From Rhodococcus koreensis (GTDB lineage: Bacteria; Actinomycetota; Actinomycetes; Mycobacteriales; Mycobacteriaceae), in NCBI RefSeq assembly GCF_900105905.1, contig NZ_FNSV01000005.1, positions 4,092,001 to 4,156,000 of the forward strand: a stretch of 64,000 nt of DNA. The letters are read 5' to 3'. The notes under the pieces were generated by a model. The model was not told the DNA's origin. It was given only the letters and a program-made list of their open reading frames with translations, and searched no databases. The translations under genes were made by a program, and so were the position numbers. Positions 25,649-34,301 of the stretch are shown one piece after another; positions within the stretch are counted from its first letter, which is position 1, and each line of letters begins with the position of its first letter.

Positions 25649-26338
25649 CTAGGCGCCGAGCCCGAACGCGACGAGGAACCCGAGCGCGGTGGACAACCCG
25701 ACCCACCACCCACCTTCCCGGTAGGCCTCGGGCATCAGCGAGTCCGCGAGCACGGCGATGGTCGCGCCACCGGCGAACGCCTGGATGGTCGCGATGGTGC
25801 CGTCGGAGATGGTGTCGGACACGGCATCGGCACCGATCACCACCAGCACCAGCAGGACGGCGGTCGCCACCCACACCGACAGGGCGCGGCCGCGGCTGAA
25901 GTGCGGCTGGGACCGCATGGACGCCGCGCCCGCGACCGCCTCGGGCACGTTTCCGACCGCGACGGCGACGAGCAGCACCACCCCGCCTGCGCTGCTGATC
26001 GTCACCCCGAGGGCGGTGTTCTCGGGGATGCCGTCGAGCAGCGCACCGAGCATCAACGCCCAGCCGAAAGCGGCGGCACCGAGTTTCTGCTCGATGAGCC
26101 GGTCTGCGACCACGTAGACGAGTGCCCCCGTGAACAGGGCCGCGCCTGCCGTCCAGATCCCTTCGGTCTCGAACGCGGGCTGGAACAATTCGGTGGACAC
26201 GGCGGCCACCATCGTTCCCGCACCGAACGCCATGAGTGCCGCGAGGACCGGCCGCGGCAGGTCGTAGCGCAGCCCGACGACGGCACCGATCAGCAAGGGT
26301 ACGGCCGTGCCGAGGCCGTACAGAGTCGCGGTCAACAT
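25649..26338 (-). CDS. ZIP-family metal transporter
   Basis: 229 residues with about eight predicted membrane helices. Helix IV carries LDGIPEN and helix V VGNVPEA, the metal-coordinating ZIP motifs, with one of the usual His positions replaced by Asp/Asn-type residues as in the GufA-like branch. Probably imports a divalent metal across the cytoplasmic membrane. It stands alone, convergent with ald and divergent from pxpC by 47 bases. Confidence 0.8.
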   Translation of the reverse strand: MLTATLYGLGTAVPLLIGAVVGLRYDLPRPVLAALMAFGAGTMVAAVSTELFQPAFETEGIWTAGAALFTGALVYVVADRLIEQKLGAAAFGWALMLGALLDGIPENTALGVTISSAGGVVLLVAVAVGNVPEAVAGAASMRSQPHFSRGRALSVWVATAVLLVLVVIGADAVSDTISDGTIATIQAFAGGATIAVLADSLMPEAYREGGWWVGLSTALGFLVAFGLGA

Positions 26339-26385
26339 GGTCGAGAGCGTATCCAGACGACGCCGGGATGCGGGACAATCGGACG

Positions 26386-27267
26386 ATGGCTTGGCTCGAG
26401 GTCGTGCGCACCGGACCGTTCACCACCGTGCAGGATCGCGGCCGCCCCGGCTATGCGTCCATCGGTGTCGGCGAGTCGGGTGCCGCCGACCGCGAGGCGC
26501 ACGACAGCGCAAACAGGTTGGTGGGCAACCACTCCGGCGCAGCCACACTGGAGGTCACGCTCGGCGGGCTGGCCGTGCGGGCGACCGGGACCGTCTCCGT
26601 CGCCGTCACGGGCGCCCGCAACCCCGTCACCGTCAATTCCGAACCCCGACCCGACTACACGATGCTCCACCTGAACACGGGAGATCTACTGGAGATCGCG
26701 TTCGCGACCGAGGGGCTGCGCAGTTACGTCGCGGTGCGGGGAGGGTTCGACGTACCCGCGGTGATGGGGAGCCGGTCCACCGACACACTGTCGGGCCTCG
26801 GCCCCGATCCCGTCGCCGAGGGTGACCGGTTGCTCGTGGGTGCGGATGCCGGCGACTGGCCCGCGGACGAGATCATCCCGCCACCGGTCACCCCCGAGGA
26901 TCCGTTGACGATGCGCGTCCGCCTCGGACCGCGGGACGACTGGTTCACGCCCGCGTCGGTCGACGCCCTTCTCCGCGAGACGTGGACGGTCAGTTCCGAC
27001 ACCAACCGGGTGGGGGCGCGATTCGAGGGCCCGGGAGCGCTGCACCGATCCGTGCGTGACGAGATGCCGAGCGAGGCCATGGTGGCGGGTGCCCTGCAGG
27101 TGCCCCCGAACGGTCAGCCGATCCTGTTCCTCGCCGACCATCCGGTGACGGGCGGCTACCCGGTGATCGCCGTGGTCGCCGAGGCTGACCTGCCGATGGC
27201 CGCGCAGTTGCGACCCGGGCACCGGGTGCGCTTCCACCGGGTGGTGACGTCGCCGATCCCGAAGTGA
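26386..27267 (+). CDS. pxpC: 5-oxoprolinase subunit C (KipA/AHS2 family)
   Basis: 293 residues starting MAWLEVVRTGPFTTVQDRGR, with GVGESGAADREAHDSANRLVGN and the FLADHPVTGGYPVIAVV segment of the biotin-dependent-carboxylase-like KipA family. It completes the PxpABC 5-oxoprolinase begun at 1282-2660 but is about 24 kb away and monocistronic. The ATG at 26386 has no strong Shine-Dalgarno. It converges on rlmB with 13 bases between. Confidence 0.9.
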   Translation: MAWLEVVRTGPFTTVQDRGRPGYASIGVGESGAADREAHDSANRLVGNHSGAATLEVTLGGLAVRATGTVSVAVTGARNPVTVNSEPRPDYTMLHLNTGDLLEIAFATEGLRSYVAVRGGFDVPAVMGSRSTDTLSGLGPDPVAEGDRLLVGADAGDWPADEIIPPPVTPEDPLTMRVRLGPRDDWFTPASVDALLRETWTVSSDTNRVGARFEGPGALHRSVRDEMPSEAMVAGALQVPPNGQPILFLADHPVTGGYPVIAVVAEADLPMAAQLRPGHRVRFHRVVTSPIPK

Positions 27268-27280
27268 TCGGGGCGGAAAT

Positions 27281-28249
27281 CTAACTCCGGCGGCGCCGGG
27301 CGATGTCGGCGAGCACAACACCCGCGGCGACGGACGCGTTGAGCGATTCGACGGGGCCTGCCATCGGGATGCTGAGGATGGCGTCGCAGTTCTCGCGCAC
27401 CAGACGCGACAGTCCCTTGCCCTCGGAGCCGACCACGACGACCACCGGGCCGCTGCCGTCGAACTCGTCGAGCGTGGTGTCGCCACCCGCGTCGAGCCCG
27501 ACCACCTGGACGCCCTTGGACGCCCAATCCTTCAGCGTGCGAGTGAGATTGGTGGCGCGGGCGATGGGCAGACGCGCGGCGGCGCCGGCGCTCGTGCGCC
27601 ACGCCACCGCGGTGACCGACGCACTGCGCCGCTCGGGGATGACCACACCGTGACCACCGAACGCAGCCACCGACCGGACGACGGCACCGAGGTTGCGGGG
27701 GTCGGTGATGTTGTCGAGGGCCACCAGCAGCGGCGCCTCCTGGTGCTTGCGGGCTTCCGCGATCAGGTCGTCGGGGTGCGCGTAGCGGTACGGCGGCACC
27801 TGCAACGCGATGCCCTGGTGCATGCCGTTGGCGCTGAGCCGGTCGAGATCCGTGCGGGGAACCTCGAGGATGGAGATGCCCGCGTCGGCCGCCCGCTGGA
27901 CGGATTCCTTCAGACGGTCGTCGCTCTCGGTCCCGACCGCGACGTACAGTGCGGTCGCGGGGACACCGGCACGCAGGCATTCGACGACGGGGTTGCGGCC
28001 CAGCACGTTCTCGGGGCCGTCGAGCACCTTGCGACCCGCGGTCTGACGACCGCGGCCCGGCTGCTTCTCGGCGTCCCGGGCGGCGCGGGCGGCCCGCTTC
28101 GCGGCGGGGTGCTTGGTGCGGGCCTCCGCGGGCGGCGTGGCGCCACGGCCTTCCAGCCCCTTGCGACGCTGGCCACCGGAACCGGCGACCTGGCCCTTCT
28201 TGGTGCCGGCCTTGCGGATGGCTCCGCGCCTACTCGAATTTCCAGCCAT
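27281..28249 (-). CDS. rlmB: 23S rRNA (guanosine-2'-O-)-methyltransferase RlmB (TrmH/SpoU family)
   Basis: 322 residues. A basic, disordered N-terminal ~90 residues precede an L30e-like substrate-binding domain and the SPOUT knot with the three SpoU motifs: NITDPRNLGAVVRS, VGSEGKGLS and IPMAGPVESLNASVAAGVVL. It 2'-O-methylates a guanosine in 23S rRNA. The ATG at 28249 follows the cysS stop by two bases, and the gene is last in the carD-ispD-ispF-cysS-rlmB operon, as in mycobacteria (Rv3579c). Confidence 0.93.
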   Translation of the reverse strand: MAGNSSRRGAIRKAGTKKGQVAGSGGQRRKGLEGRGATPPAEARTKHPAAKRAARAARDAEKQPGRGRQTAGRKVLDGPENVLGRNPVVECLRAGVPATALYVAVGTESDDRLKESVQRAADAGISILEVPRTDLDRLSANGMHQGIALQVPPYRYAHPDDLIAEARKHQEAPLLVALDNITDPRNLGAVVRSVAAFGGHGVVIPERRSASVTAVAWRTSAGAAARLPIARATNLTRTLKDWASKGVQVVGLDAGGDTTLDEFDGSGPVVVVVGSEGKGLSRLVRENCDAILSIPMAGPVESLNASVAAGVVLADIARRRRS

Positions 28250-28251
28250 TA

Positions 28252-29646
28252 CTACTGTCCTGCCTTGAGAGACCACTCGGGCCCGTTGGGGGTATCGGTG
28301 ACCTCGATGCCCGCCCGGATGAGACGGTCACGCACCTCGTCGGCCACAGCCCAGTTCTTCTCGGCGCGGGCAGTCTGCCTGCGCTCGAGTTCGGCCCGGA
28401 CCAGAACGTCCAGGGCATCGGTTGCCGCGGACGCGTCCGCGGTCTCCTGAGTCCAGTGCGCGTCCAGCGGGTCGACGCCGAGGATTCCGAGCATGGCCCG
28501 GACCTGCGACGCGATTGCGCGCGCGCCTTCGAGATCTCCCCCGTCGAGCGCGATGTTGCCCTCGCGGACCTTGCCGTGCACCTCGGCGAGTGCGGCGGGG
28601 ACGGCGAGGTCGTCGTCGAGAGCGCGAGCGAACGCGTCCGTCCACCGGCCGACCGCGACCTCACCGGCGCGCTCCTGCGTGCGCGTGACGAACGATTCGA
28701 TGCGGCGGTACGCGGCCGCGCCCTCGTCGAGCGCGGTGTCGGAGTACTCGAGCATCGACCGGTAGTGGGCACTGCCGAGATAGTACCGAAGCTCTTGCGG
28801 CCGAACCTTTTTCAGCACGTTCGGCACGGAGAGAACGTTGCCGAGCGACTTCGACATCTTCTCGCCACCCATGGTGACCCAGCCGTTGTGCAGCCAGTAC
28901 TGCGCGAAGTCGTCGCCGGAGCACTTGGCCTGCGCGATCTCGTTCTCGTGGTGCGGGAACACCAGGTCCAGGCCACCGCAGTGGATGTCGAACGCCGCCC
29001 CGAGATAGAACTCGGCCATCGCGGAGCACTCGAGGTGCCAGCCCGGCCTGCCACGGCCCCACGGCGTCGGCCACGACGGCTCGCCCGGCTTCTCCGCCTT
29101 CCACAGCGTGAAGTCGCGGGGGTCGCGTTTGCATTCGCCGGCGCTCTCGCCCTGGTGCACGTCGTCCAGTTTGTGCCCGGACAGGCTGCCGTACTGCGGG
29201 TAGCTGCGGACGTCGAAGTAGACGTCGCCGCCCGCCGCGTACGCGTGGCCGTTGTCGATGAGGCGCTGCATCATCTCGACCATCTGCGTGATGTGCCCGG
29301 TGGCGCGCGGCTCGACGGACGGCGGCAGCACACCCAGTTGCTGGTAGGCCCACGTGAAGGACCGCTCGAACGTGGCGGCCCACTCCCACCACGGCCTGCC
29401 CGCCTCGGCGGCCTTGTTCAGGATCTTGTCTTCGATGTCCGTGACATTGCGGACGAACGCCACGTCGTAGTCGTGGGCGAGCAGCCAGCGTCGCAGCACG
29501 TCGAAGGCGACGCCGCTGCGTACGTGACCGATGTGGGGGTCGCCCTGCACCGTGGCGCCACACAGGTACACCGATGCGTGTCCAGGGGCCAGCGGAGCGA
29601 AGTCACGCAAGGCCCGCGTCTCGGTGTCGAATAGGCGCAGGGTCAC
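28252..29646 (-). CDS. cysS: Cysteinyl-tRNA synthetase
   Basis: 464 residues. Class I signatures are present: the zinc Cys in VYLCGATV, HIGH as PHIGHVRSG, HHENEIAQ and KMSKS as GEKMSKSLGNV. It charges tRNA-Cys in the cytoplasm. The GTG at 29646 starts MTLRLFDTETR, as in orthologues, and lies 11 bases after ispF; the end is two bases before rlmB. Confidence 0.96.
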   Translation of the reverse strand: MTLRLFDTETRALRDFAPLAPGHASVYLCGATVQGDPHIGHVRSGVAFDVLRRWLLAHDYDVAFVRNVTDIEDKILNKAAEAGRPWWEWAATFERSFTWAYQQLGVLPPSVEPRATGHITQMVEMMQRLIDNGHAYAAGGDVYFDVRSYPQYGSLSGHKLDDVHQGESAGECKRDPRDFTLWKAEKPGEPSWPTPWGRGRPGWHLECSAMAEFYLGAAFDIHCGGLDLVFPHHENEIAQAKCSGDDFAQYWLHNGWVTMGGEKMSKSLGNVLSVPNVLKKVRPQELRYYLGSAHYRSMLEYSDTALDEGAAAYRRIESFVTRTQERAGEVAVGRWTDAFARALDDDLAVPAALAEVHGKVREGNIALDGGDLEGARAIASQVRAMLGILGVDPLDAHWTQETADASAATDALDVLVRAELERRQTARAEKNWAVADEVRDRLIRAGIEVTDTPNGPEWSLKAGQ

Positions 29647-29657
29647 GACCAGCGATC

Positions 29658-30134
29658 CTACCTGGCGCTTCGATCGGGAATGACCAATGCGGTGGCCATC
29701 GCGGCGATCCCCTCGCCGCGGCCGGTGAGACCAAGCCCGTCCGTGGTGGTCGCGGACACCGAAACCGGGGCTCCCAGAATGTCGCTGAGCACCTTCTGGG
29801 CCTCGTTCCGGCGCGGGCCGATCTTCGGCCGGTTCCCGATCACCTGGACCGCGGCGTTGGCGACACCGAAATCGTCCTCTTCCAGGAGCCGGCGGACCTC
29901 CGCGAGCATCGCGGCGCCGCTCACCCCGGACCACTCGGGTCTGCCGGTTCCGAAGACGGAGCCGAGATCGCCGAGGCCGGCGGCGGAGAGCAGGGCGTCG
30001 CAGAGTGCGTGGACGGCGACGTCGCCGTCGGAGTGACCCGCGCAGCCGTTCTCGTCCTCGAACAGCAGGCCCGCCATCCAGCACGGCCGTCCCTGCTCGA
30101 TCGGGTGGACGTCCGTCCCGATTCCGACTCGCAC
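29658..30134 (-). CDS. ispF: 2-C-methyl-D-erythritol 2,4-cyclodiphosphate synthase
   Basis: 158 residues, normal length. The zinc-binding DVHPI and HALCDALLSAAGLGDLGS motifs and the C-terminal TTDGLGLTGRGEG are characteristic. It acts after IspD and IspE in the MEP isoprenoid pathway. The GTG start shares its first base with the ispD TAG stop (TAGTG), indicating coupled translation. Confidence 0.95.
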   Translation of the reverse strand: MRVGIGTDVHPIEQGRPCWMAGLLFEDENGCAGHSDGDVAVHALCDALLSAAGLGDLGSVFGTGRPEWSGVSGAAMLAEVRRLLEEDDFGVANAAVQVIGNRPKIGPRRNEAQKVLSDILGAPVSVSATTTDGLGLTGRGEGIAAMATALVIPDRSAR

Positions 30135-30814
30135 TAGTGCGCTCCCTCTTCCACCAGCGCGCGGGCCAGGACGAGGTCCAGCGGCGTGGTGATCTTGAAT
30201 GCTGTGGGTTCTCCGACGATGCTGCGGACCCGTTCCCCGAGCCGCTCCACCAGGCCGGCGTCGTCCGTGGCGATGCCGTCGGCGGCGGCGTACGCGCGGC
30301 GGAGCAGTTCCGCGGTGAAACCCTGCGGCGTCTGCACCGCCCGCAGTTCGGACCGTTCGGGGGTGCCGGTGACCGCACCGAGAACGTCGACGGTCTTGAT
30401 GGTGTCCGCCACCGGGAGGACGGGAATCACCGCGGTGCGGCCACACCGCAGCTCCGCGACCACCCGCGCGATGAGCGACGGCGGCGTCAGAGCGCGGGCG
30501 GCGTCGTGCACGAGGACATATTCGGCGTCGTCCGCGACGGCGAGTCCGGCGCGAACCGAATCGGTCCGCTCACTCCCACCGGCGACGACGGTGACGTCAC
30601 CGGGGAGGAGGCTGCGCGTCGACTCGACGAGTTCCTCCGGGACGATCACGACGACGCGGTCGACAGCCCCCGACTGCAGGAGCCCGTCGACCGCGCGTGT
30701 CAGCATGGTCGTCCCCCCGAGATCAACGAATGCCTTGGGCTTGTTCTCACCCAAACGCACTCCCTGACCTGCGGCGGGAACCAGCGCGACTACAGGACCT
30801 TGTCCCTCGGCCAC
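30134..30814 (-). CDS. ispD: 2-C-methyl-D-erythritol 4-phosphate cytidylyltransferase
   Basis: 226 residues. The nucleotidyltransferase motif VPAAGQGVRLGENKPKAF, the LVHDAARAL segment and LRAVQTPQGF identify IspD, which makes CDP-methylerythritol in the MEP pathway. The GTG at 30814 lies 18 bases after carD, and the stop overlaps ispF. Confidence 0.95.
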   Translation of the reverse strand: MAEGQGPVVALVPAAGQGVRLGENKPKAFVDLGGTTMLTRAVDGLLQSGAVDRVVVIVPEELVESTRSLLPGDVTVVAGGSERTDSVRAGLAVADDAEYVLVHDAARALTPPSLIARVVAELRCGRTAVIPVLPVADTIKTVDVLGAVTGTPERSELRAVQTPQGFTAELLRRAYAAADGIATDDAGLVERLGERVRSIVGEPTAFKITTPLDLVLARALVEEGAH

Positions 30815-30832
30815 TGTGTGTATCGCGACTGT

Positions 30833-31321
30833 CTAGGACGCGGCCGCGAGGACCTCGTCGAGGATGGTCTCGGCCTTGTCGCTGTCGGTGCCTTCGGCGA
30901 GTGCGAGTTCGCCGACGAGGATCTGCCGCGCCTTCGCGAGCATGCGCTTCTCTCCCGCGGACAGACCGCGGTCCTGCTCACGACGCCACAGGTCACGAAC
31001 GACCTCGGCGACCTTGTTGACGTCACCGGACGCGAGCTTTTCGAGATTCGCCTTGTAGCGGCGTGACCAGTTGGTGGGTTCTTCGGTGTGCGGAGCCCGC
31101 AGTACCTGGAAGACCTTGTCGAGACCTTCCTGGCCGACGACGTCGCGTACGCCCACGTACTCTGCGTTGTCTGCGGGAACCCGTACGGTGAGATCGCCCT
31201 GAGCAACCTTGAGAACGAGATATTCCTTCTGCTCACCCTTGATGGTGCGGGTTTCAATAGCTTCGATCAGCGCCGCACCGTGATGGGGGTATACGACGGT
31301 GTCTCCGACCTTAAAAATCAT
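30833..31321 (-). CDS. carD: CarD-family RNA-polymerase-binding transcription factor
   Basis: 162 residues. The N-terminal RNAP-interaction domain reads MIFKVGDTVVYPHHGAALI, and the helical C-terminal DNA-binding domain contains WSRRYKANLEKLASGDVNKVAEVVRDL. CarD stabilises the open complex at rRNA and many other promoters and is essential in mycobacteria. It heads the operon continuing into ispD and is divergent from lpqE, an arrangement shared with M. tuberculosis (Rv3583c/Rv3584). The 263-base intergenic region upstream holds the two promoters; I could not fix their boxes. Confidence 0.96.
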   Translation of the reverse strand: MIFKVGDTVVYPHHGAALIEAIETRTIKGEQKEYLVLKVAQGDLTVRVPADNAEYVGVRDVVGQEGLDKVFQVLRAPHTEEPTNWSRRYKANLEKLASGDVNKVAEVVRDLWRREQDRGLSAGEKRMLAKARQILVGELALAEGTDSDKAETILDEVLAAAS

Positions 31322-31584
31322 CTGTCCCGTGCCCCTTTCGATCATTCGAGTTTAACACGTGTCCGGATCCTGGTCGCATCAACGGTGCAGGTCAGGGGCA
31401 TCATGGCCTGACCCTAGGGGTTGACAGGGGTCCCGATACGTGCATTCCGGACACCCCGATCCGGCCGTTCTCCGGCACCGAAACCGCACGCAGACAACCA
31501 TTGTGAGTACCCAGCGAGCAGGCCACGCGGGGGAACTACTACTCTGCCTAGTTGAAGTGCGAACCTGACACCGGAGGACAACTC

Positions 31585-32217
31585 GTGACTGCTCTCGACA
31601 AGTCGACTCGCCGAGTCGCTATCGCCGTCGCTCTCGCTGCCGGCGCAGCCCTCGTGCTGTCCGCGTGCAGTGCGGGCCAGATCACTCAGACGTCGAGTCA
31701 GGTCGCCGCGGTCAACGGCAACAGCGCGGAGGCCGGATCGATCGCCCTGCGCAACGTGCACGTCGTCTACCCCAACTCCGCCGAGTACAGCCTCGAGCCG
31801 GGGAGCAACGCCGTCCTGGCGTTCACCGCGATCAACAACAACGAGGACACCCCGGACACGCTGACCCGCATCAGCACCGACTTCGCGCAGTCCGTCACGC
31901 TCGGCGAGAAGTCCGGCGGACTCGAGATTCCGCCGCAGAGCGCGCTCGTCGCCGGCCTGCCGGTCGGGGACGCCGAAGCCGGCGCGGACGCCGCCGCCGA
32001 GACGGACAAGAGCGCCGACGCGCCGACCGACGTCGTCCTGGTGACTCTGAACAGCCTGAAGGAAGGCGTCCGCCCGGGCCTCACCTTCCCCGTCACGTTC
32101 TCGTTCGAGAAGGCCGGAGACATCACCGTGTCCGTTCCCGTCGACGCGGGCCACGAGACCGAGCGGCACGTCTCCGACAAGTCGCCCGGCACCGAAGCCG
32201 AGGGCGGCGGACACTAG
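31585..32217 (+). CDS. lpqE: Lipoprotein, LpqE-like
   Basis: 210 residues with a basic N-terminus, a hydrophobic core and a lipobox LSAC, cleavage expected before the Cys at about residue 28. The rest is a beta-rich domain (NVHVVYPNS ... PVTFSFEKAGDITVSVPV) reminiscent of small copper-chaperone-type folds, though no metal motif is obvious. The GTG at 31585 follows GGAGG. The symbol rests on order: it lies between carD and radA exactly as lpqE does in mycobacteria. Exported and membrane-anchored; function unknown. Confidence 0.8.
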   Translation: MTALDKSTRRVAIAVALAAGAALVLSACSAGQITQTSSQVAAVNGNSAEAGSIALRNVHVVYPNSAEYSLEPGSNAVLAFTAINNNEDTPDTLTRISTDFAQSVTLGEKSGGLEIPPQSALVAGLPVGDAEAGADAAAETDKSADAPTDVVLVTLNSLKEGVRPGLTFPVTFSFEKAGDITVSVPVDAGHETERHVSDKSPGTEAEGGGH

Positions 32218-32263
32218 CAGCCGTATCGGGTCCGCTGTCGGACCCGATACCTAGGCTGGCCGG

Positions 32264-33646
32264 GTGGCCAAACTCAAATCCAGCTTCCGCTGCTCGTCGT
32301 GCCAGTGCACGGTTCCCAAATGGGTCGGGCGGTGCCCCGAATGCGGTAGCTGGGGCTCGATGGACGAGGCCCCGATCGTCGCAGCCGTCGCGAGCCGCTC
32401 CGGCGCCTCGCTCGCGAAAGCGGGAGCCGGAGCGGTCCTTCCGTCCACCCCGGCCACTCCGATCACGCGGATCGACAGCACGTCCACCCGCGCCAAGCCC
32501 ACCGGCATCGACGAACTCGACCGTGTTCTCGGCGGCGGTGTGGTGCCCGGTTCCGTCGTTCTCCTCGCAGGCGAACCCGGCGTCGGCAAGTCGACCCTGC
32601 TCCTCGAGGTGGTCCACCAGTGGGCCCGGCGAGGCCCGGACGACCGGTCGCTCTACGTCACCGGCGAGGAATCCGCCGGGCAGGTGCGACTGCGGGCCGA
32701 CCGCACCGGCGCCGTCCACGAGCGGGTCTATCTCGCCGCCGAATCCGATCTCGCGACCATCCTCGGTCACGTCGAGCAGGTGCGTCCCACCCTGCTGATC
32801 GTCGACTCCGTGCAGACCATGCTGGCCGCCGACGTCGACGGCGTGGTCGGCGGCGTCACCCAGGTGAAGGCCGTCACCAGCGCCCTCACCTCCCTCGCGA
32901 AGGCCAGCGGCGTGCCGGTGCTCCTCATCGGCCACGTCACCAAGGACGGTGCGGTCGCCGGTCCGCGGTCGCTCGAGCATCTCGTCGACGTGGTGCTGCA
33001 CTTCGAGGGCGACAAGCATTCGACGCTGCGGATGGTGCGCGGCGTCAAGAACCGTTTCGGTGCCGCCGACGAGGTCGGTTGCTTCGAACTGCGCGAAGAC
33101 GGCATCGCCGGAATCAGCGACCCGTCCGGACTGTTCCTCCACCACCGCGCCGAAGCCGTTCCCGGAACCGCCGTCACCGTCATGATGGACGGCAAACGGC
33201 CACTCCTCGGTGAGGTGCAGGCACTCGTCGCGGCCACGTCCATGCCCGCACCCCGGCGCGCCGTGAGCGGACTCGACAGCGCCCGGGTGGCCATGGTCCT
33301 GGCCGTGCTCGACCGCCGGTGCGGGGTGCCGATCGCGAAGAACGACGTCTACGCCGCCACCGTCGGCGGGATGCGGATGACCGAGCCGTCCGCTGACCTG
33401 GCGCTGGCCCTCGCCGTCGCGTCCGCGGTGAAGGACCGTCCCGTTCCCGACGGGCTCGTGATCCTCGGCGAAGTGGGACTGGCCGGTGAGGTTCGCCGGG
33501 TGCCCGGCGTCGGGCGCAGGCTCGCCGAGGCGCACCGCCTCGGGTTCACCCGCGCCATCGTTCCCCTCGACTCCGGGGCGGCGCCGAAGGGTATGAAGGT
33601 CACCGAGGTCGGGAACCTGGGAGCAGCGATCGCGTCGCTGCGGTGA
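32264..33646 (+). CDS. radA: DNA repair protein RadA
   Basis: 460 residues. An N-terminal four-Cys zinc finger (CSSC ... CPEC), the RecA-like ATPase with Walker A GEPGVGKST, the RadA-specific KNRFG motif and a C-terminal Lon-like domain. RadA is a branch-migration helicase in recombination repair. A GTG start gives the canonical MAKLKS beginning. It lies 46 bases after lpqE and ends six bases from a convergent thioesterase. Confidence 0.96.
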   Translation: MAKLKSSFRCSSCQCTVPKWVGRCPECGSWGSMDEAPIVAAVASRSGASLAKAGAGAVLPSTPATPITRIDSTSTRAKPTGIDELDRVLGGGVVPGSVVLLAGEPGVGKSTLLLEVVHQWARRGPDDRSLYVTGEESAGQVRLRADRTGAVHERVYLAAESDLATILGHVEQVRPTLLIVDSVQTMLAADVDGVVGGVTQVKAVTSALTSLAKASGVPVLLIGHVTKDGAVAGPRSLEHLVDVVLHFEGDKHSTLRMVRGVKNRFGAADEVGCFELREDGIAGISDPSGLFLHHRAEAVPGTAVTVMMDGKRPLLGEVQALVAATSMPAPRRAVSGLDSARVAMVLAVLDRRCGVPIAKNDVYAATVGGMRMTEPSADLALALAVASAVKDRPVPDGLVILGEVGLAGEVRRVPGVGRRLAEAHRLGFTRAIVPLDSGAAPKGMKVTEVGNLGAAIASLR

Positions 33647-33652
33647 GATTGC

Positions 33653-34216
33653 TCAGATCGACGAGGTTCCGAACGGGCGCTCCGGCACGCCGTCCACGAA
33701 GTCCTTCGTCTTTTCGAAGTGCTCGGCCGTGACGGTGAGGAACAGCCCCCTCGACGTCGCCACCACCACGCCAGGGTCGGCGGTGGGCCCCTCGACGATG
33801 CGCGCCTCGGCGCTCGCGTACACCTTGCGCCGGATCGACCCGTCGACCCGCGCGTGGAATTCGAGGACGGAACCCAGCGGTATGGGCCTGGCGAAGTCGA
33901 TCTCGAGATGCCCGGTGACCACCGGTCCGTCGACGATCGACCGGCACACCATGCCCAGCGCCTCGTCGAACGCTGTCGACAGGATGCCGCCGTGGATCAC
34001 TCCCGGACCGCCCTGGTAGCGGGGTGCCACCTCGAGCCGGCCCCACACGTCGAGCCCGTTCCCGGCCGTGAAGCTCATCGACATGCCGGCGGGCGACTGG
34101 TCTCCGCACCCGAAGCACCTCGACCAGTGGTGCGGCACCGGCTGACCTGCGGCGGGAAAGCTGCCGACCCGGCCGGGCAGGGTCAGGTCGTCGGGCAAAG
34201 TCCAGGTACCACTCAT
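33653..34216 (-). CDS. PaaI/hotdog-fold thioesterase family protein
   Basis: 187 residues with a single hotdog domain. The CFGCGDQSPAGMSMSF start and VIHGGILSTAFDEALG (active-site segment) place it among PaaI/THEM4-like acyl-CoA thioesterases. It lies between radA and disA on the opposite strand; these two are neighbours in M. tuberculosis, so this gene looks like an insertion into the core block. Substrate unknown. Confidence 0.82.
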   Translation of the reverse strand: MSGTWTLPDDLTLPGRVGSFPAAGQPVPHHWSRCFGCGDQSPAGMSMSFTAGNGLDVWGRLEVAPRYQGGPGVIHGGILSTAFDEALGMVCRSIVDGPVVTGHLEIDFARPIPLGSVLEFHARVDGSIRRKVYASAEARIVEGPTADPGVVVATSRGLFLTVTAEHFEKTKDFVDGVPERPFGTSSI

Positions 34217-34301
34217 GGATAGGTAATCTAAACGCGGGTCCGGACGTGTTTCCGCGGCGGTCCCCGACAAGTGACGTCTACCTCAGCGGGAGTATTGCGC
34301 G

